A stretch of DNA of 64,000 nt, from assembly GCF_012933465.1 (NCBI RefSeq), contig NZ_JABBND010000004.1, forward strand, positions 211,124-275,123. Reading direction: 5' to 3'. The position numbers were made by a program, and so were the translations under genes. Source of the DNA: Actinomycetospora sp. TBRC 11914. Lineage in GTDB: Bacteria; Actinomycetota; Actinomycetes; Mycobacteriales; Pseudonocardiaceae. Numbering within the stretch: the stretch's first letter is position 1; every line of letters starts with the position of its first letter. Under the pieces are notes generated by a model, which saw only the letters and a program-made list of their open reading frames with translations, was not told where the DNA came from and searched no databases. Below are positions 47,970-56,936 of the stretch, in pieces.

Positions 47970-49373
47970 TCAGGCGGTGTCGGCCGACGGCGCCTGGGGC
48001 CCGCCCGACGTCGCGGTCCGGGGACCCGCCACGCCGAAGGTCCGCAGCAGGTCGAGCTCGCCGTCGAGGACGCCGGCCAGCCGCCGGACGCCCTCGGTGA
48101 TCCGCTCCGGCGGCGGGTAGCAGAACGACAGGCGCATGTGCCGGGTGCCGGAGCCGTCGGCGTGGAAGCCGGTGCCCGAGGCGTACGCCACGCGCGCGGT
48201 GACCGCCCGCGGCAGCATCGCGCGGGTGTCCACGCCCTCGGGCACGGTGGCCCACACGAAGAACCCGCCCTGCGGGCGCGTCCAGCGGCACCCGTCGGGC
48301 AGGTGGGTCTCCAGCGCCGTGAGCATGGCCTCGCACCGCTCCCGGTACATCTCCCGGAACGACTTCACCAGGCTGCGCCAGTCGTGCGTCGCGAGGTAGC
48401 GCGAGACGACGAGCTGGGTGAACGCCGGCGGGCAGAGCGTGGCCGACTCGGCGGCGAGGACGAGCTTGTCGCGGATGCCGTGGGGCGCGAGCGCCCAGCC
48501 CACGCGCAGGCCCGACGCGAAGATCTTGGAGAACGAGCCGAGGTAGACGACGTTCTCCGGGTCCATCGAGCGCAGCGACGGGTAGGTCTGGCCGTCGAAG
48601 CCGAGGAGCCCGTAGGGGTTGTCCTCCACGATCAGCACGCCGTGGCGGCGGCAGAGCTCGACGATCGCCGGCCGCCGGTCTGCCGCGAGGCTCACGCCGA
48701 CCGGGTTGTGGAAGTTCGGCACCGTGTAGAGGAACTTGGCGCGCCTGCCCTCGCGGGCCAGCTGCTGGAGCGCCTCGTCGAGCGCGGCCGGGACGAGCCC
48801 GTCGTCGTCCATCGCGACGTGGCGGACGTCCGCCTGGTAGGCGGCGAACGACCCGAGGGCGCCCACGTAGGAGGGCGACTCGGCGAGGACGACGTCGCCC
48901 GGGTCCACGAAGAGCCGGGTCAGCATGTCCAGCGCCGACTGGGACCCGACGGTCACCACGACGTCGTCCGCGGCGAACCCGCCGGTGGCCGCGAGGCTGC
49001 CCGCCTCGAACGCCATGACCTCGCCGATCTGCTCGCGCAGCACCGGCACGCCCTGGGCGGAGCCGTACTGCAGCGCGCTCTGGCCCTCGGCGGCGACGAG
49101 CCCCGCGACCTCGACGGAGAGCGACTCCAGCGGCAGCGCGGCGAGGTTCGGCATCCCGCCGGCCAGCGAGACGACCTCCGGGCGGCTCGCGACGGCGAAC
49201 AGGGCCCGGATCTCGGAGGCGGTCATCCCCGCCGTGCGGGCCGCGTAGCGCTCCAGGTGGGGGTCACCGGCGTCGCCGAGGTCGCTCGTGGCCGCCCGTG
49301 CTGCCGCCGCCCCCGCCGCCGCGGCCGGCCCGGAGGACCCGGTGGTGCGGTGGGCGGGAGGCATCGCGGTCAT
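47970..49373 (-). CDS. PLP-dependent aminotransferase (class I/II, 2-aminoadipate type)
   Basis: 467 residues of a fold-type I aminotransferase. Seen: SLAGGMPNLAALPL, LQYGSAQGVPVLREQIGEVM, GSQSALDMLTRLF, VPNFHNPVGVSL, IVEDNPYGLLGF (PLP-ring Asp), and the PLP lysine in LGSFSKIFASGLRVGWA. Resembles MocR-associated or LysN-like multi-substrate aminotransferases. ATG 49373 follows GAAAGGG; a GTG at 49391 is also in frame. Located 51 bases from the ATP-grasp gene in the same direction. Confidence 0.9.
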   Translation of the reverse strand: MTAMPPAHRTTGSSGPAAAAGAAAARAATSDLGDAGDPHLERYAARTAGMTASEIRALFAVASRPEVVSLAGGMPNLAALPLESLSVEVAGLVAAEGQSALQYGSAQGVPVLREQIGEVMAFEAGSLAATGGFAADDVVVTVGSQSALDMLTRLFVDPGDVVLAESPSYVGALGSFAAYQADVRHVAMDDDGLVPAALDEALQQLAREGRRAKFLYTVPNFHNPVGVSLAADRRPAIVELCRRHGVLIVEDNPYGLLGFDGQTYPSLRSMDPENVVYLGSFSKIFASGLRVGWALAPHGIRDKLVLAAESATLCPPAFTQLVVSRYLATHDWRSLVKSFREMYRERCEAMLTALETHLPDGCRWTRPQGGFFVWATVPEGVDTRAMLPRAVTARVAYASGTGFHADGSGTRHMRLSFCYPPPERITEGVRRLAGVLDGELDLLRTFGVAGPRTATSGGPQAPSADTA

Positions 49374-49514
49374 CGGCGACCCTTTCGTCACAGGACAGCA
49401 GTGGATCGCCGAGCGAGTCTACGCGGTCGGTCACCACGATCGGCGCGACCTCGGCGTCACCGACGCCACGATCGGTGGCGCCCGTATTGTCGACACGGAC
49501 GCGGAGGGGTACGC

Positions 49515-50231
49515 ATGCCTCCCGGTGGACGAGCCAGGGCCAGGACGGGAGTGTCGGTGTCGCGAGAGTGTGTCGGGGTCACCCTGGACAACATCGACGA
49601 GCTGCCGAAGGGCTGCCGTCGGTGCGTGTACTGGGAGCTCCCCCCGCACCTGGGTTCGCAGGCCGAGGAGTTCGGCACCCTGGAGCTGGAGAAGGAGGCC
49701 TGGGTCTCCGGCGTCCTGCTCGAGTGGGGCTCGTGCGGGCGGATCGCCCACGTCGAGGGCGTCCCGGCGGGCTACGCGTTCTACGCCCCGCCCGCGGCCG
49801 TGCCCCGCGCCGCGGCGTTCCCGACCTCCCCGGTCGGGGCCGACGCCGTCCTGCTCTGCGGCCTGCACGTCGTGCCCGACTTCAGCGGCGCCGGCGTCGG
49901 GCGGATGCTCGTCCAGGACGTCGTCCGCGATCTCTCCCGCCGCGGGGTGAAGGCCCTCGAGGCGTTCGGCGACACCGCCGACCGGCCCCGGGGCGAGGCG
50001 CACGCCCGCACCGCCGAGGACACGCCGAGCTGCGTGCTCCCGGCCGCCTTCCTGCGCGCCGTGGGGTTCAAGACCGTCGCGCACCACCACCGCTGGCCGC
50101 GGCTGCGCCTCGAGCTGCGCACCGGGTTCTCCTGGAAGGAGGACGTCGAGGCGGCGATCGCCCAGCTCCTCGGCTCGGTGACGGTGACGACGGCGCCGGC
50201 CGCCCCGGTGGGGGCTCCGGCGCCTCGATAG
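49515..50231 (+). CDS. GNAT-family N-acetyltransferase
   Basis: 238 residues. Core: CVYWELP near the N-terminus, AYAFYAPP-like strand, LLCGLHVVPDFSGAGVGRMLVQDVVRDLSRRGVKALEAFG (acetyl-CoA motif, with GAGVGR in place of the usual Q/RxxGxG/A), and FLRAVGFKTVAHHHRWPRLRLEL. A conserved gene of this type lies near parAB in several actinobacteria. ATG 49515 follows GGAGGGG by 6 bases; GTGs at 49551 and 49557 are alternatives. Substrate unknown. Confidence 0.82.
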   Translation: MPPGGRARARTGVSVSRECVGVTLDNIDELPKGCRRCVYWELPPHLGSQAEEFGTLELEKEAWVSGVLLEWGSCGRIAHVEGVPAGYAFYAPPAAVPRAAAFPTSPVGADAVLLCGLHVVPDFSGAGVGRMLVQDVVRDLSRRGVKALEAFGDTADRPRGEAHARTAEDTPSCVLPAAFLRAVGFKTVAHHHRWPRLRLELRTGFSWKEDVEAAIAQLLGSVTVTTAPAAPVGAPAPR

Positions 50232-50240
50232 CGCTGCGCG

Positions 50241-50286
50241 CATGTGAACGATTTTGGTCGCTGGGAGACCCAAAATCGTTCACATA
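50241..50286. repeat. 42 bp palindromic element, copy 1
   Basis: TGTGAACGATTTTGG and CCAAAATCGTTCACA pair perfectly around a 12-base loop. It lies just after the GNAT stop. The AT content is far above its surroundings. It is the inverted counterpart of copy 2. Confidence 0.9.
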
Positions 50287-50325
50287 CCAGCGGTCGGTAC
50301 GGCTCGGACCGACAGGCCCCATGTG

Positions 50326-50368
50326 TGTGAACGATTTCGGGTCTCCCAGCGACCAAAATCGTTCACAT
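50326..50368. repeat. 42 bp palindromic element, copy 2 (inverted)
   Basis: Same element in the opposite orientation: TGTGAACGATTTCGG...CCAAAATCGTTCACA with loop GTCTCCCAGCGA. One arm carries a T-to-C change. Ends 11 bases before the amidase stop. The pair could act as a bidirectional terminator between convergent genes. Confidence 0.9.
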
Positions 50369-50378
50369 GGCCGGAGGC

Positions 50379-51539
50379 CTAGGCGCCTATCGGGCTGCCT
50401 TCCTCGCGCTGGAGGATGTCGGAGAAGGTGAACGTCCCGGTCGGCTTGTCGTTCTGCCCGAGCAGGTAGAGCCGCTTGACGGCGACGAGGATCCCCTCGG
50501 CGACGACGTCGCGGAAGGCGGGGTCGAGCAGGGCCGACCGGTCGTGCTCGTTGGTGAGGTAGCCGATCTCGACGCGGACCGCCGGCATGCGGGTGAGCCG
50601 CAGCAGCTCCCAGGGGCGCGGGTGGACCCCGCAGTCGAGCATCCGGGTGCGGGCGAGCAGCTCGCGGTGGATGTAGCCCGCGAGCGCCTCCCCGACGGTC
50701 GACGTCGCCCCGGTGCCGGTCCCGAAGTGGAACGCGGCGAGCCCGTTGGCGGCCGGGCTGTGGTTGGCGTCGACGTGCAGCGAGAGCACCACGTCGGCGC
50801 CCGCCGTGTTCGCGAACCCGGCCCGCTCGGCGTCGGAGGGGCAGTCGTGCGGCCCGTGGGAGAGCAGCGCCTCCATGCCGGCCGCGGACATGCGGCCCTC
50901 GAGCCGCCGGGCGATGTCGGACACCAGCCCGGCCTCGGTGACCCCGCCGACGGCCACGCCCGGGTCCTGCCCGCCGTGCCCTGGATCGATCACGATGCGC
51001 TTGCCCGAGAGGCGCGGGCCGGCGCGGTGGAGCCGCTCCTGCTCGCGGAGCAGGCCGGGGCGCCCGCCGGTCACCTTCCGGCCGAGGTAGCCGAGGTGAC
51101 GCAGGGTGCGCGGCCCGCAGATGCCGTCCGGCGCCATGCCGTAGTCGCGCTGGAAGCTCCGGAGCGCCTGCTCGGTCTGCCTGCCGAACACGCCGTCGGC
51201 GCGCCCGGAGTCGTACCCCAGCTCGAGGAGGCGCTCCTGGAGGGCGAAGACGTCGTCGCCGGTCATGGTGTTCGAGGCCTGCAGGCAGAGCATGCGGTCC
51301 CCGAGCGACCAGCGGGCGTCCCGCAGGGCGCGGTAGGTCGAGGGGCCGACGACACCATCGGTGATCAGGCCCCGGTTCTGCTGGAACGCGCGGACGGCGT
51401 CCTCGAGGGCCCCGTCGAAGCGGCCGGGCTCGGGAGTGGGACCGCCCGGAGCCGGTGGCTCGACAAGCCCCAGCGCCTGGAGTGCTGCGCGGACCTCGGC
51501 GACGGCCGGACCGGTGTCGCCGCGGCTCAGCAGCTGCAT
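50379..51539 (-). CDS. cwlM: CwlM-type N-acetylmuramoyl-L-alanine amidase-like protein
   Basis: 386 residues: two peptidoglycan-binding domains (about 1-75 and 85-150; LQALGLVE and LQERLLELGYDSGRADGVFG) and an Amidase_3 domain with IDPGHGGQDPG, VTEAGLV, SLHVDANHS and VRVEIGYLTN supplying the His-Glu-His and catalytic Glu set. In mycobacteria CwlM is a cytosolic regulator of peptidoglycan synthesis (it activates MurA when phosphorylated); no signal peptide is seen here. The position beside trxA fits. ATG 51539. Confidence 0.88.
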   Translation of the reverse strand: MQLLSRGDTGPAVAEVRAALQALGLVEPPAPGGPTPEPGRFDGALEDAVRAFQQNRGLITDGVVGPSTYRALRDARWSLGDRMLCLQASNTMTGDDVFALQERLLELGYDSGRADGVFGRQTEQALRSFQRDYGMAPDGICGPRTLRHLGYLGRKVTGGRPGLLREQERLHRAGPRLSGKRIVIDPGHGGQDPGVAVGGVTEAGLVSDIARRLEGRMSAAGMEALLSHGPHDCPSDAERAGFANTAGADVVLSLHVDANHSPAANGLAAFHFGTGTGATSTVGEALAGYIHRELLARTRMLDCGVHPRPWELLRLTRMPAVRVEIGYLTNEHDRSALLDPAFRDVVAEGILVAVKRLYLLGQNDKPTGTFTFSDILQREEGSPIGA

Positions 51540-51799
51540 TCCGTCGCTCCCGTCGCTGTCGGACCCTGACGCGGTGCACCGCCACGCGCCCGGGTGCCCC
51601 CGCGGGCGTGGCCGGGCGGCGGGACCGCCTCGGTTCACCGGGGTCTCATTGTGCCCTGTGGGCCCGCTCGCACCCCGCATCGGGCCCGTGCCGCACGGTC
51701 ACGGTTCGGGATCACCGCCCGTGGCGAGGTCCGGGCCCGGACACGACGACGCCGGGCCCGGACGGGGTCCGGACCCGGCGTGGCGCGGTGGCGGGGTGC

Positions 51800-52126
51800 T
51801 CAGCCGAGGACGTCGGACAGGTCGTTGAGCAGCGCGGCCTTCGGCTTGGCGCCGACGATCTGCTTCACCGGCTTGCCGCCCTGGAACACGATCATCGTCG
51901 GGATCGACATGACCTGGTAGTCACGGGCGGTGGCCTGGTTCTGGTCGATGTCCAGCTTCGCGACGGTGAGCTTGTCGCCGTGCTCCTGGGCGATCTCCTC
52001 GAGGACCGGGGCGACCATCTTGCACGGGCCGCACCAGGTGGCCCAGAAGTCCACCAGGACGGGCTTGTCGCTGCTCAGCACCTCGTCGGAGAAGGTGGAG
52101 TCGGTGACGGTGACGGGGCTGCCCAT
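51800..52126 (-). CDS. trxA: Thioredoxin
   Basis: 108 residues with the active site WCGPCK, cis-Pro in SIPTMIVFQGG, and standard length. Reduces protein disulfides; re-reduced by the TrxB encoded upstream. Confidence 0.97.
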   Translation of the reverse strand: MGSPVTVTDSTFSDEVLSSDKPVLVDFWATWCGPCKMVAPVLEEIAQEHGDKLTVAKLDIDQNQATARDYQVMSIPTMIVFQGGKPVKQIVGAKPKAALLNDLSDVLG

Positions 52127-52221
52127 CGGGGGATCCTCCTGTAGATCTTCCTGTCGAGCGGGATGCTCGGTCGGGTGGTTCGGTGTCGGGCTCGGGCCTT
52201 CGGACGGGCGGCCCGGCGCGG

Positions 52222-53283
52222 TCAGCCGGCGACGGCGTCGAGCTCCGGGGTGACCTCGGAGTCCACGGTCGGCTTCGGTGACGTCTCGGGGGCCGCCGAG
52301 CCGGGGCTGTGCGCCTGGAGCTCGGCGAGCCAGCGCTCGGCGTCGATGGACGCCGTGCAGCCGCTGCCGGCGGCCGTGACCGCCTGCTGGTAGGTCTTGT
52401 CGATGAGGTCGCCACAGGCGAAGACGCCTGGGAGATTCGTGTACGTGCTCGGCGTGTCGACCCGCACGTAGCCCTCGTCGTCGGTGTCGACCTGCCCGGC
52501 GACGAGCGTCGAGCGGGGGTCGTGGCCGATGGCGACGAACATCCCGGTGACCTCCAGGGTGTCCTCCTCGCCGGTGACGACGTCGCGCACGCGCACGCCC
52601 GACACCGCGTTCTCCCCGAGGACCTCGGTGACCACGGCGTTCGTCCGGAACGTGATCTTCTCGTCGTTCCGCGCGCGCTCCAGCATGATCCCGGATGCCC
52701 GGAACTCGTCGCGGCGGTGCACGATCGTGACCGATCGGGCGAAGCGCGTCAGGAACGTGGCCTCCTCCATGGCGGAGTCGCCGCCGCCCACCACGACGAT
52801 GTCGTGGTCGCGGAAGAAGAAGCCGTCACAGGTCGCACAGGCGCTCACGCCGTGCCCGAGGAGCCGCTCCTCGCCGGGGACGTCCAGGTAGCGCGGTGCC
52901 GCGCCCATGGCCAGGATCACCGACCGGGCGTGGTGGGTCTCGCCGCCGACTGTCACGCTCTTCACGTCGCCGGTGAGGTCCAGGGAGTCGACGTCCTCGG
53001 GGCGCAGCTGCGCGCCGAAGCGCTCGGCCTGGCGCCGCATCTGGTCCATCAGCTCGGGACCCTGGATGCCCTCGGCGAACCCGGGGTAGTTCTCGACCTC
53101 GGTCGTGGTCATGAGCGCCCCGCCGAACTGGCTGCCCTCGAAGACCACGACGTCGAGCTGTGCCCGTGCCGAGTAGGTCGCCGCGGTGTACCCGGCAGGT
53201 CCGGAACCCACGATGATCACGTCGTGGATGGTCTGCTCACTCACGTCCGCTGCAACGTCCGCCACGGGTCCAGGATTCCCCAC
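52222..53283 (-). CDS. trxB: Thioredoxin reductase
   Basis: 353 residues. FAD motif [20 protein letters not shown], redox-active CATCDG, NADPH-binding [22 protein letters not shown], and FAD-contacting GVFACGD. A C-terminal extension of about 35 residues is unusual. The start may be GTG 53283 or GTG 53244. Follows the anti-sigma gene in the same direction. Confidence 0.95.
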   Translation of the reverse strand: MGNPGPVADVAADVSEQTIHDVIIVGSGPAGYTAATYSARAQLDVVVFEGSQFGGALMTTTEVENYPGFAEGIQGPELMDQMRRQAERFGAQLRPEDVDSLDLTGDVKSVTVGGETHHARSVILAMGAAPRYLDVPGEERLLGHGVSACATCDGFFFRDHDIVVVGGGDSAMEEATFLTRFARSVTIVHRRDEFRASGIMLERARNDEKITFRTNAVVTEVLGENAVSGVRVRDVVTGEEDTLEVTGMFVAIGHDPRSTLVAGQVDTDDEGYVRVDTPSTYTNLPGVFACGDLIDKTYQQAVTAAGSGCTASIDAERWLAELQAHSPGSAAPETSPKPTVDSEVTPELDAVAG

Positions 53284-53302
53284 GAGGCGTCGCCCGCCTC
53301 AC

Positions 53303-54142
53303 TCACCCGCCCACCGTCAGGTCGGCGAGCGTGTCCGGGCGGTCGGCGGTGCAGCCCGGGCCGACGACGAGCAGCCGGAAGCGCGCGGCCCTCCCGGTGG
53401 TGAGCACCAGCAGCGTGCCGGGCCGGCCGTCGAGCAGGACCTGCCTGGTCCCGAGGGGGACGGTGCCGGCGGGCAGCCCGTGCGCGACGAGGCAGGCGGC
53501 CCGGCGGGCCGGATCGCCGAGCGGTCCCGGGTCGGCGGCGCCCAGCCCGGCCCGCAGCGCCCGCACGGGGTCCGCGGCCGACACCGGCGCGGGCCCGGGC
53601 GCCGGCGGCCCGGGCACGGGCGGCGCGGCGGTCGGTGCCGTCGGCGGTGCCGGGGTGGTCCCGGCCAGGACGCCCACCACGACGGCCGCCACGACGGCGA
53701 GGGCCCCGAGCGCGGCGGCCAGGGTGCGGCGGCGGAGCGGGCCGCGGGGGCCGCGCCCGGCCGGCCCCGGGGACGGCGGACTGGACGGCGGCCGGGACGA
53801 CGACCGGGACGGCGGACTGGACGGCAGCTGGGACGGCGGCCGGGACGGCGCCGGCGGCCGCCCCGACGCGCGCCCGTCGTCGACGTGATCGGCGTCGTCG
53901 GGATCCCCTCCGGACGGCGCGGCGGCCCGTTCGGCCGCGAGCCGCTCCTGCAGGCGGGCGGCGAACCCGGGGGGCACCGGAGGCACCGGCGCCGCCGCGA
54001 GGTCGGCGCGGGTGCGGTCCAGCGCCGCGAAGAGCTGCTCCTCCCCGGCCCGCGGCGGCTGACCCTCGGCGTGGCGCAGGACGGCGTCCTCGGCCTGCTC
54101 CGCCGCCCGCTCGGCGTCGTCGTGCGACTCGTCCCGGCTCAT
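53303..54142 (-). CDS. Anti-sigma factor-like membrane protein (RsmA-type)
   Basis: 279 residues. A cytosolic N-terminal part of about 150 residues with an LFAALDRTRADLAAAPVPPVPPGFAARLQERL segment typical of anti-sigma regions and a Pro/Ser-rich run, one membrane helix (TLAAALGALAVVAAVVVGVLAG), then a Pro-rich extracellular linker and a small domain with two Cys that could form a disulfide. The start overlaps the sigM stop, the usual sigma/anti-sigma arrangement. Upstream of trxB, as in mycobacteria. Confidence 0.8.
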   Translation of the reverse strand: MSRDESHDDAERAAEQAEDAVLRHAEGQPPRAGEEQLFAALDRTRADLAAAPVPPVPPGFAARLQERLAAERAAAPSGGDPDDADHVDDGRASGRPPAPSRPPSQLPSSPPSRSSSRPPSSPPSPGPAGRGPRGPLRRRTLAAALGALAVVAAVVVGVLAGTTPAPPTAPTAAPPVPGPPAPGPAPVSAADPVRALRAGLGAADPGPLGDPARRAACLVAHGLPAGTVPLGTRQVLLDGRPGTLLVLTTGRAARFRLLVVGPGCTADRPDTLADLTVGG

Positions 54143-54756
54143 CGCTCACCTCCCGCGGGGCTCGACACGTCGCCTCCCGGGGCTTCGACGCCCGCGAGGC
54201 CCCCGTCGTTCCCCCCGCCGGGGCGCAGGTGCCCGAGGAGCACCGCGAGCCGGTAGCGACCCCGGGCCGCGCGGCTCTTCACCGTGCCCTCCCGCACCCC
54301 CAGGGCGGCCGCGGCCTCCGCGATCGACAGGCCCTCCATGTCCACGAGCACGACCGCCGCGCGCTGGGCCTCGGGCAGCCGGGCCAGGGCCTCGTCGACG
54401 GCCAGGACGGTCATCCGGTCGGCCATCGCGTCGCGGGGCACCGGCACGTCGGTGCCGTCGTCGAGGGGGTCGGCCCGGTGGGTCCGGCGGTGGCGCACCC
54501 GGTCGAGGCAGGCGTGGTAGACGATCCGGTGCAGCCAGGTGGACACCGAGGCCTCGCCGCGCCAGCGGTCCGCGGCGCGGAAGGCGGACAACAACGCCTC
54601 CTGGAGGGCGTCCGAGGCCTCGTGGGAGTCCCCGAGCGTGCGGACCGCGAAGGCCCACAGCCGGTCGGTGTGGCGCCGGACGATCTCGTCGAACGCGCGG
54701 GGGTCGCCCGCCACGTGGGCGGCCATGAGCTCCTGGTCGGAGCGTGGGTCGGCCAC
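54139..54756 (-). CDS. sigM: ECF RNA polymerase sigma factor SigM
   Basis: 205 residues. Region 2: LMAAHVAGDPRAFDEIVRRHTDRLWAFAVRTLGDSHEASDALQEALLSAFR. Region 4: LARLPEAQRAAVVLVDMEGLSIAEAAAALGVREGTVKSRAARGRYRLA. Its place between the pseudokinase/murJ genes and the anti-sigma/trxB genes matches mycobacterial SigM. Start GTG 54756. Confidence 0.93.
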   Translation of the reverse strand: MADPRSDQELMAAHVAGDPRAFDEIVRRHTDRLWAFAVRTLGDSHEASDALQEALLSAFRAADRWRGEASVSTWLHRIVYHACLDRVRHRRTHRADPLDDGTDVPVPRDAMADRMTVLAVDEALARLPEAQRAAVVLVDMEGLSIAEAAAALGVREGTVKSRAARGRYRLAVLLGHLRPGGGNDGGLAGVEAPGGDVSSPAGGER

Positions 54757-54816
54757 GGGAGCGGACGCTAGACGCGGCCCCCCGCGGCGGGGTGCGGTTC
54801 GGGGAAACCCGCCCGC

Positions 54817-56769
54817 TCAGCTCCCGCCGATCACCGTGACCTCGGCGATCTGGCTCTGGTACTGGTCGTCCGACTGGCCGAGCGCGGTGATCCACACGAG
54901 CAGGTTGCTCGTCGGGGCGGCGAGCTGGACCGGGATCGTCGTGGTGTCCCCCGACACCGTCCCGGTGCCCACCACCTGGGTCTGGGCCAGCGGGACGTCG
55001 GGGGCCGCGGCCGACCGGATCTCGATCGTCGTGCCGGGACTCGGCGAGCGCACGACCACCTGGGACACCTTCGAGGGCGCCCGGAACGTGGTCATCAGCC
55101 CGATCCCCGGCTTGAGCGCGGGGAACTGCTGGTCGTAGTCGGAGGTGGACCAGCTCGACGACGGGTCGTTGTCCGCGGCCCGCCCCACCCGACCGGGGTT
55201 GTCCGGGTCGCCCGACGGGTCGTACACCGCGATGCTCGCGAGCTGCACGGGACCGGTGGGGGCGGCCGGGACCGCGGGCGCGGCGGGCGCCGCGGCCTGC
55301 CCGGAGGCGGGCGCCGGCGCGGCGGAGGTGGGGATGACCAGCGGCGGCCCCGACGAGGGGCCGCCCCCGACCAGCGACACCGCCTGGAACGCCACGAACG
55401 CGACGATCGCGAGGACGGCCACCACCAGCAGGGTCACCCCGATCCGCAGCTTGCGGCGGGTCGCGGCGTCGTGCTGCTCGGGGGTCTCGTCGTCGTCCGG
55501 GTGCCAGACGGTGCCGGGCTCGTCCTCGAACTGGACGCCGTCCTCGGTGAGCGGGAGCAGCACGCCGTCGTCCTCGGCGCCCTCGCGCAGCTGGCGCACC
55601 AGCCCGTGCACCGCTGCGGCGGTGCGGATCCCGCCGGTGGCGTCGAGGGTCCGGTCGACGAGAGCCGCGAGCCCGACCGGGAGGCCGGGCCGCAGGTCGC
55701 GGATCGGCACGGGAGCGCCGGACGCCGTCCGGGCGGCCGCCTTGAGCCCGGCGGGGGTGGTCCCGTCGGTGGAGGGCCAGCGTCCGGTCAGCAGCAGGTA
55801 GAGGGTGGCGCCGAGCCCGCGGACGTCGTCGTCGACCTCGGCGTCCCCGCGCGGCATCGGGAAGGCGAGCCGGGCGTTGGCCCGGGCCGTCACCCGGACC
55901 CGCTGCGGGTGGTCGATGCCGAGCACGAGGCCCGCGCGGTGCGCGTCCGCGACGGCCTGGGCGAGCGGCTCCACGACCCGCAGCGCCGCGCTCGGGCTCA
56001 GGGGGCCGCCGGCCACGAGCTCGGCGAGGTCGCGGCCGGGGGTCCACTCGGCGACCGCGGCGCCCAGCACGCCGGCGGGCAGCCGCGACGACCCGGGCTG
56101 CACGACGTCGAGCACCCGGGCGGCGTGGCGGTGGGAGAAGTGTGCCGAGCGGGTGGCGCGGGAGAGCGCCTGCGCGGCCCGGACGTCGGCCTGCCAGCCG
56201 CCGACGAGCAGCGTGATCGCGACGTCGCGCTCGAGGGTGGTGTCCCGCGCTTTCCAGAGCACGGCGTCGGCGGACCGGTCGCGCCCGACCTCGGCGACGA
56301 GCCGGTAGCGGTCGACGATGACGGTGCCCGGCACGATCGCGCCGTCGCGCCCGACGGCGATCGGCCCCGAGGCGGGCGCCCGCGGGCCCCAGGGCGCCGC
56401 CGGCCGGCGTCCGCCCCCGTCGCGTTCCCCGCGACGCGGCGAGCGCGACCCGGTGCCGCCGCGGCGTGTCCCTCCGGGCAGGAAGGTGGTCGGGCCGTCG
56501 ATGCGGGATCCCGAGCCCGTGTCGGCGCCGCCCTCGACGGGCGGCACCGCGGTGGTCGGCGCGTCCTCGGCGGGCGGGGCGTCGTGGTCGGCGCCGGGTT
56601 CCTCCGGGCCGTCCGCCGGGTCCACGAGGGGGTCCTCGGCGTCGACGGCGGCCGTGGCCTCGACGTCGTCGTCCGCGTGGTCGGTGCGGCTCTCGACGGG
56701 GCCGGACGACTCGGCGACGGCGCCTCGCGGTGCTCCGGGCGCGCGGCGGCCGGCCATCGCGTCGTCCAC
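54817..56769 (-). CDS. Pseudokinase with transmembrane helix (MurJ partner)
   Basis: 650 residues: an acidic disordered N-terminus (about 1-145), a kinase-like domain (about 150-430; VDRYRLVAEVGRDRSADAVLWKARDTTLERDVAITLL) where the catalytic loop reads GLVLGIDHPQRVRV with no HRD and no DFG, a membrane helix (about 463-488), and an extracellular beta domain. In M. tuberculosis the same pseudokinase and beta domain are fused to the C-terminus of MviN/MurJ and bind FhaA; here they are a separate gene. GTG 56769 follows GGAGGTGAGGG. Confidence 0.9.
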   Translation of the reverse strand: MDDAMAGRRAPGAPRGAVAESSGPVESRTDHADDDVEATAAVDAEDPLVDPADGPEEPGADHDAPPAEDAPTTAVPPVEGGADTGSGSRIDGPTTFLPGGTRRGGTGSRSPRRGERDGGGRRPAAPWGPRAPASGPIAVGRDGAIVPGTVIVDRYRLVAEVGRDRSADAVLWKARDTTLERDVAITLLVGGWQADVRAAQALSRATRSAHFSHRHAARVLDVVQPGSSRLPAGVLGAAVAEWTPGRDLAELVAGGPLSPSAALRVVEPLAQAVADAHRAGLVLGIDHPQRVRVTARANARLAFPMPRGDAEVDDDVRGLGATLYLLLTGRWPSTDGTTPAGLKAAARTASGAPVPIRDLRPGLPVGLAALVDRTLDATGGIRTAAAVHGLVRQLREGAEDDGVLLPLTEDGVQFEDEPGTVWHPDDDETPEQHDAATRRKLRIGVTLLVVAVLAIVAFVAFQAVSLVGGGPSSGPPLVIPTSAAPAPASGQAAAPAAPAVPAAPTGPVQLASIAVYDPSGDPDNPGRVGRAADNDPSSSWSTSDYDQQFPALKPGIGLMTTFRAPSKVSQVVVRSPSPGTTIEIRSAAAPDVPLAQTQVVGTGTVSGDTTTIPVQLAAPTSNLLVWITALGQSDDQYQSQIAEVTVIGGS

Positions 56770-56936
56770 CCCTCACCTCCGGCGCGCTCGCCACACCCCC
56801 CGCGCGGACCGGTCCCTCGGGCCGCGCGCCCCGTTCGGGGGCGAGCCTACGGGACACCGCGCCGCCCGTCGTGGACCCGGCGGCGGGCGGCGACACCCGT
56901 CACGGCGGCGCAACCCCGGCGTCCGCGCCGTGTCGA

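Noticed and set aside
47151..49514. Upstream plus-strand extension of the GNAT gene
   Set aside because: It runs antisense through two well-supported genes; ATG 49515 has a strong ribosome site.
54817..56769. Active serine/threonine kinase
   Set aside because: The catalytic loop lacks HRD and no DFG is seen, so it is called a pseudokinase.
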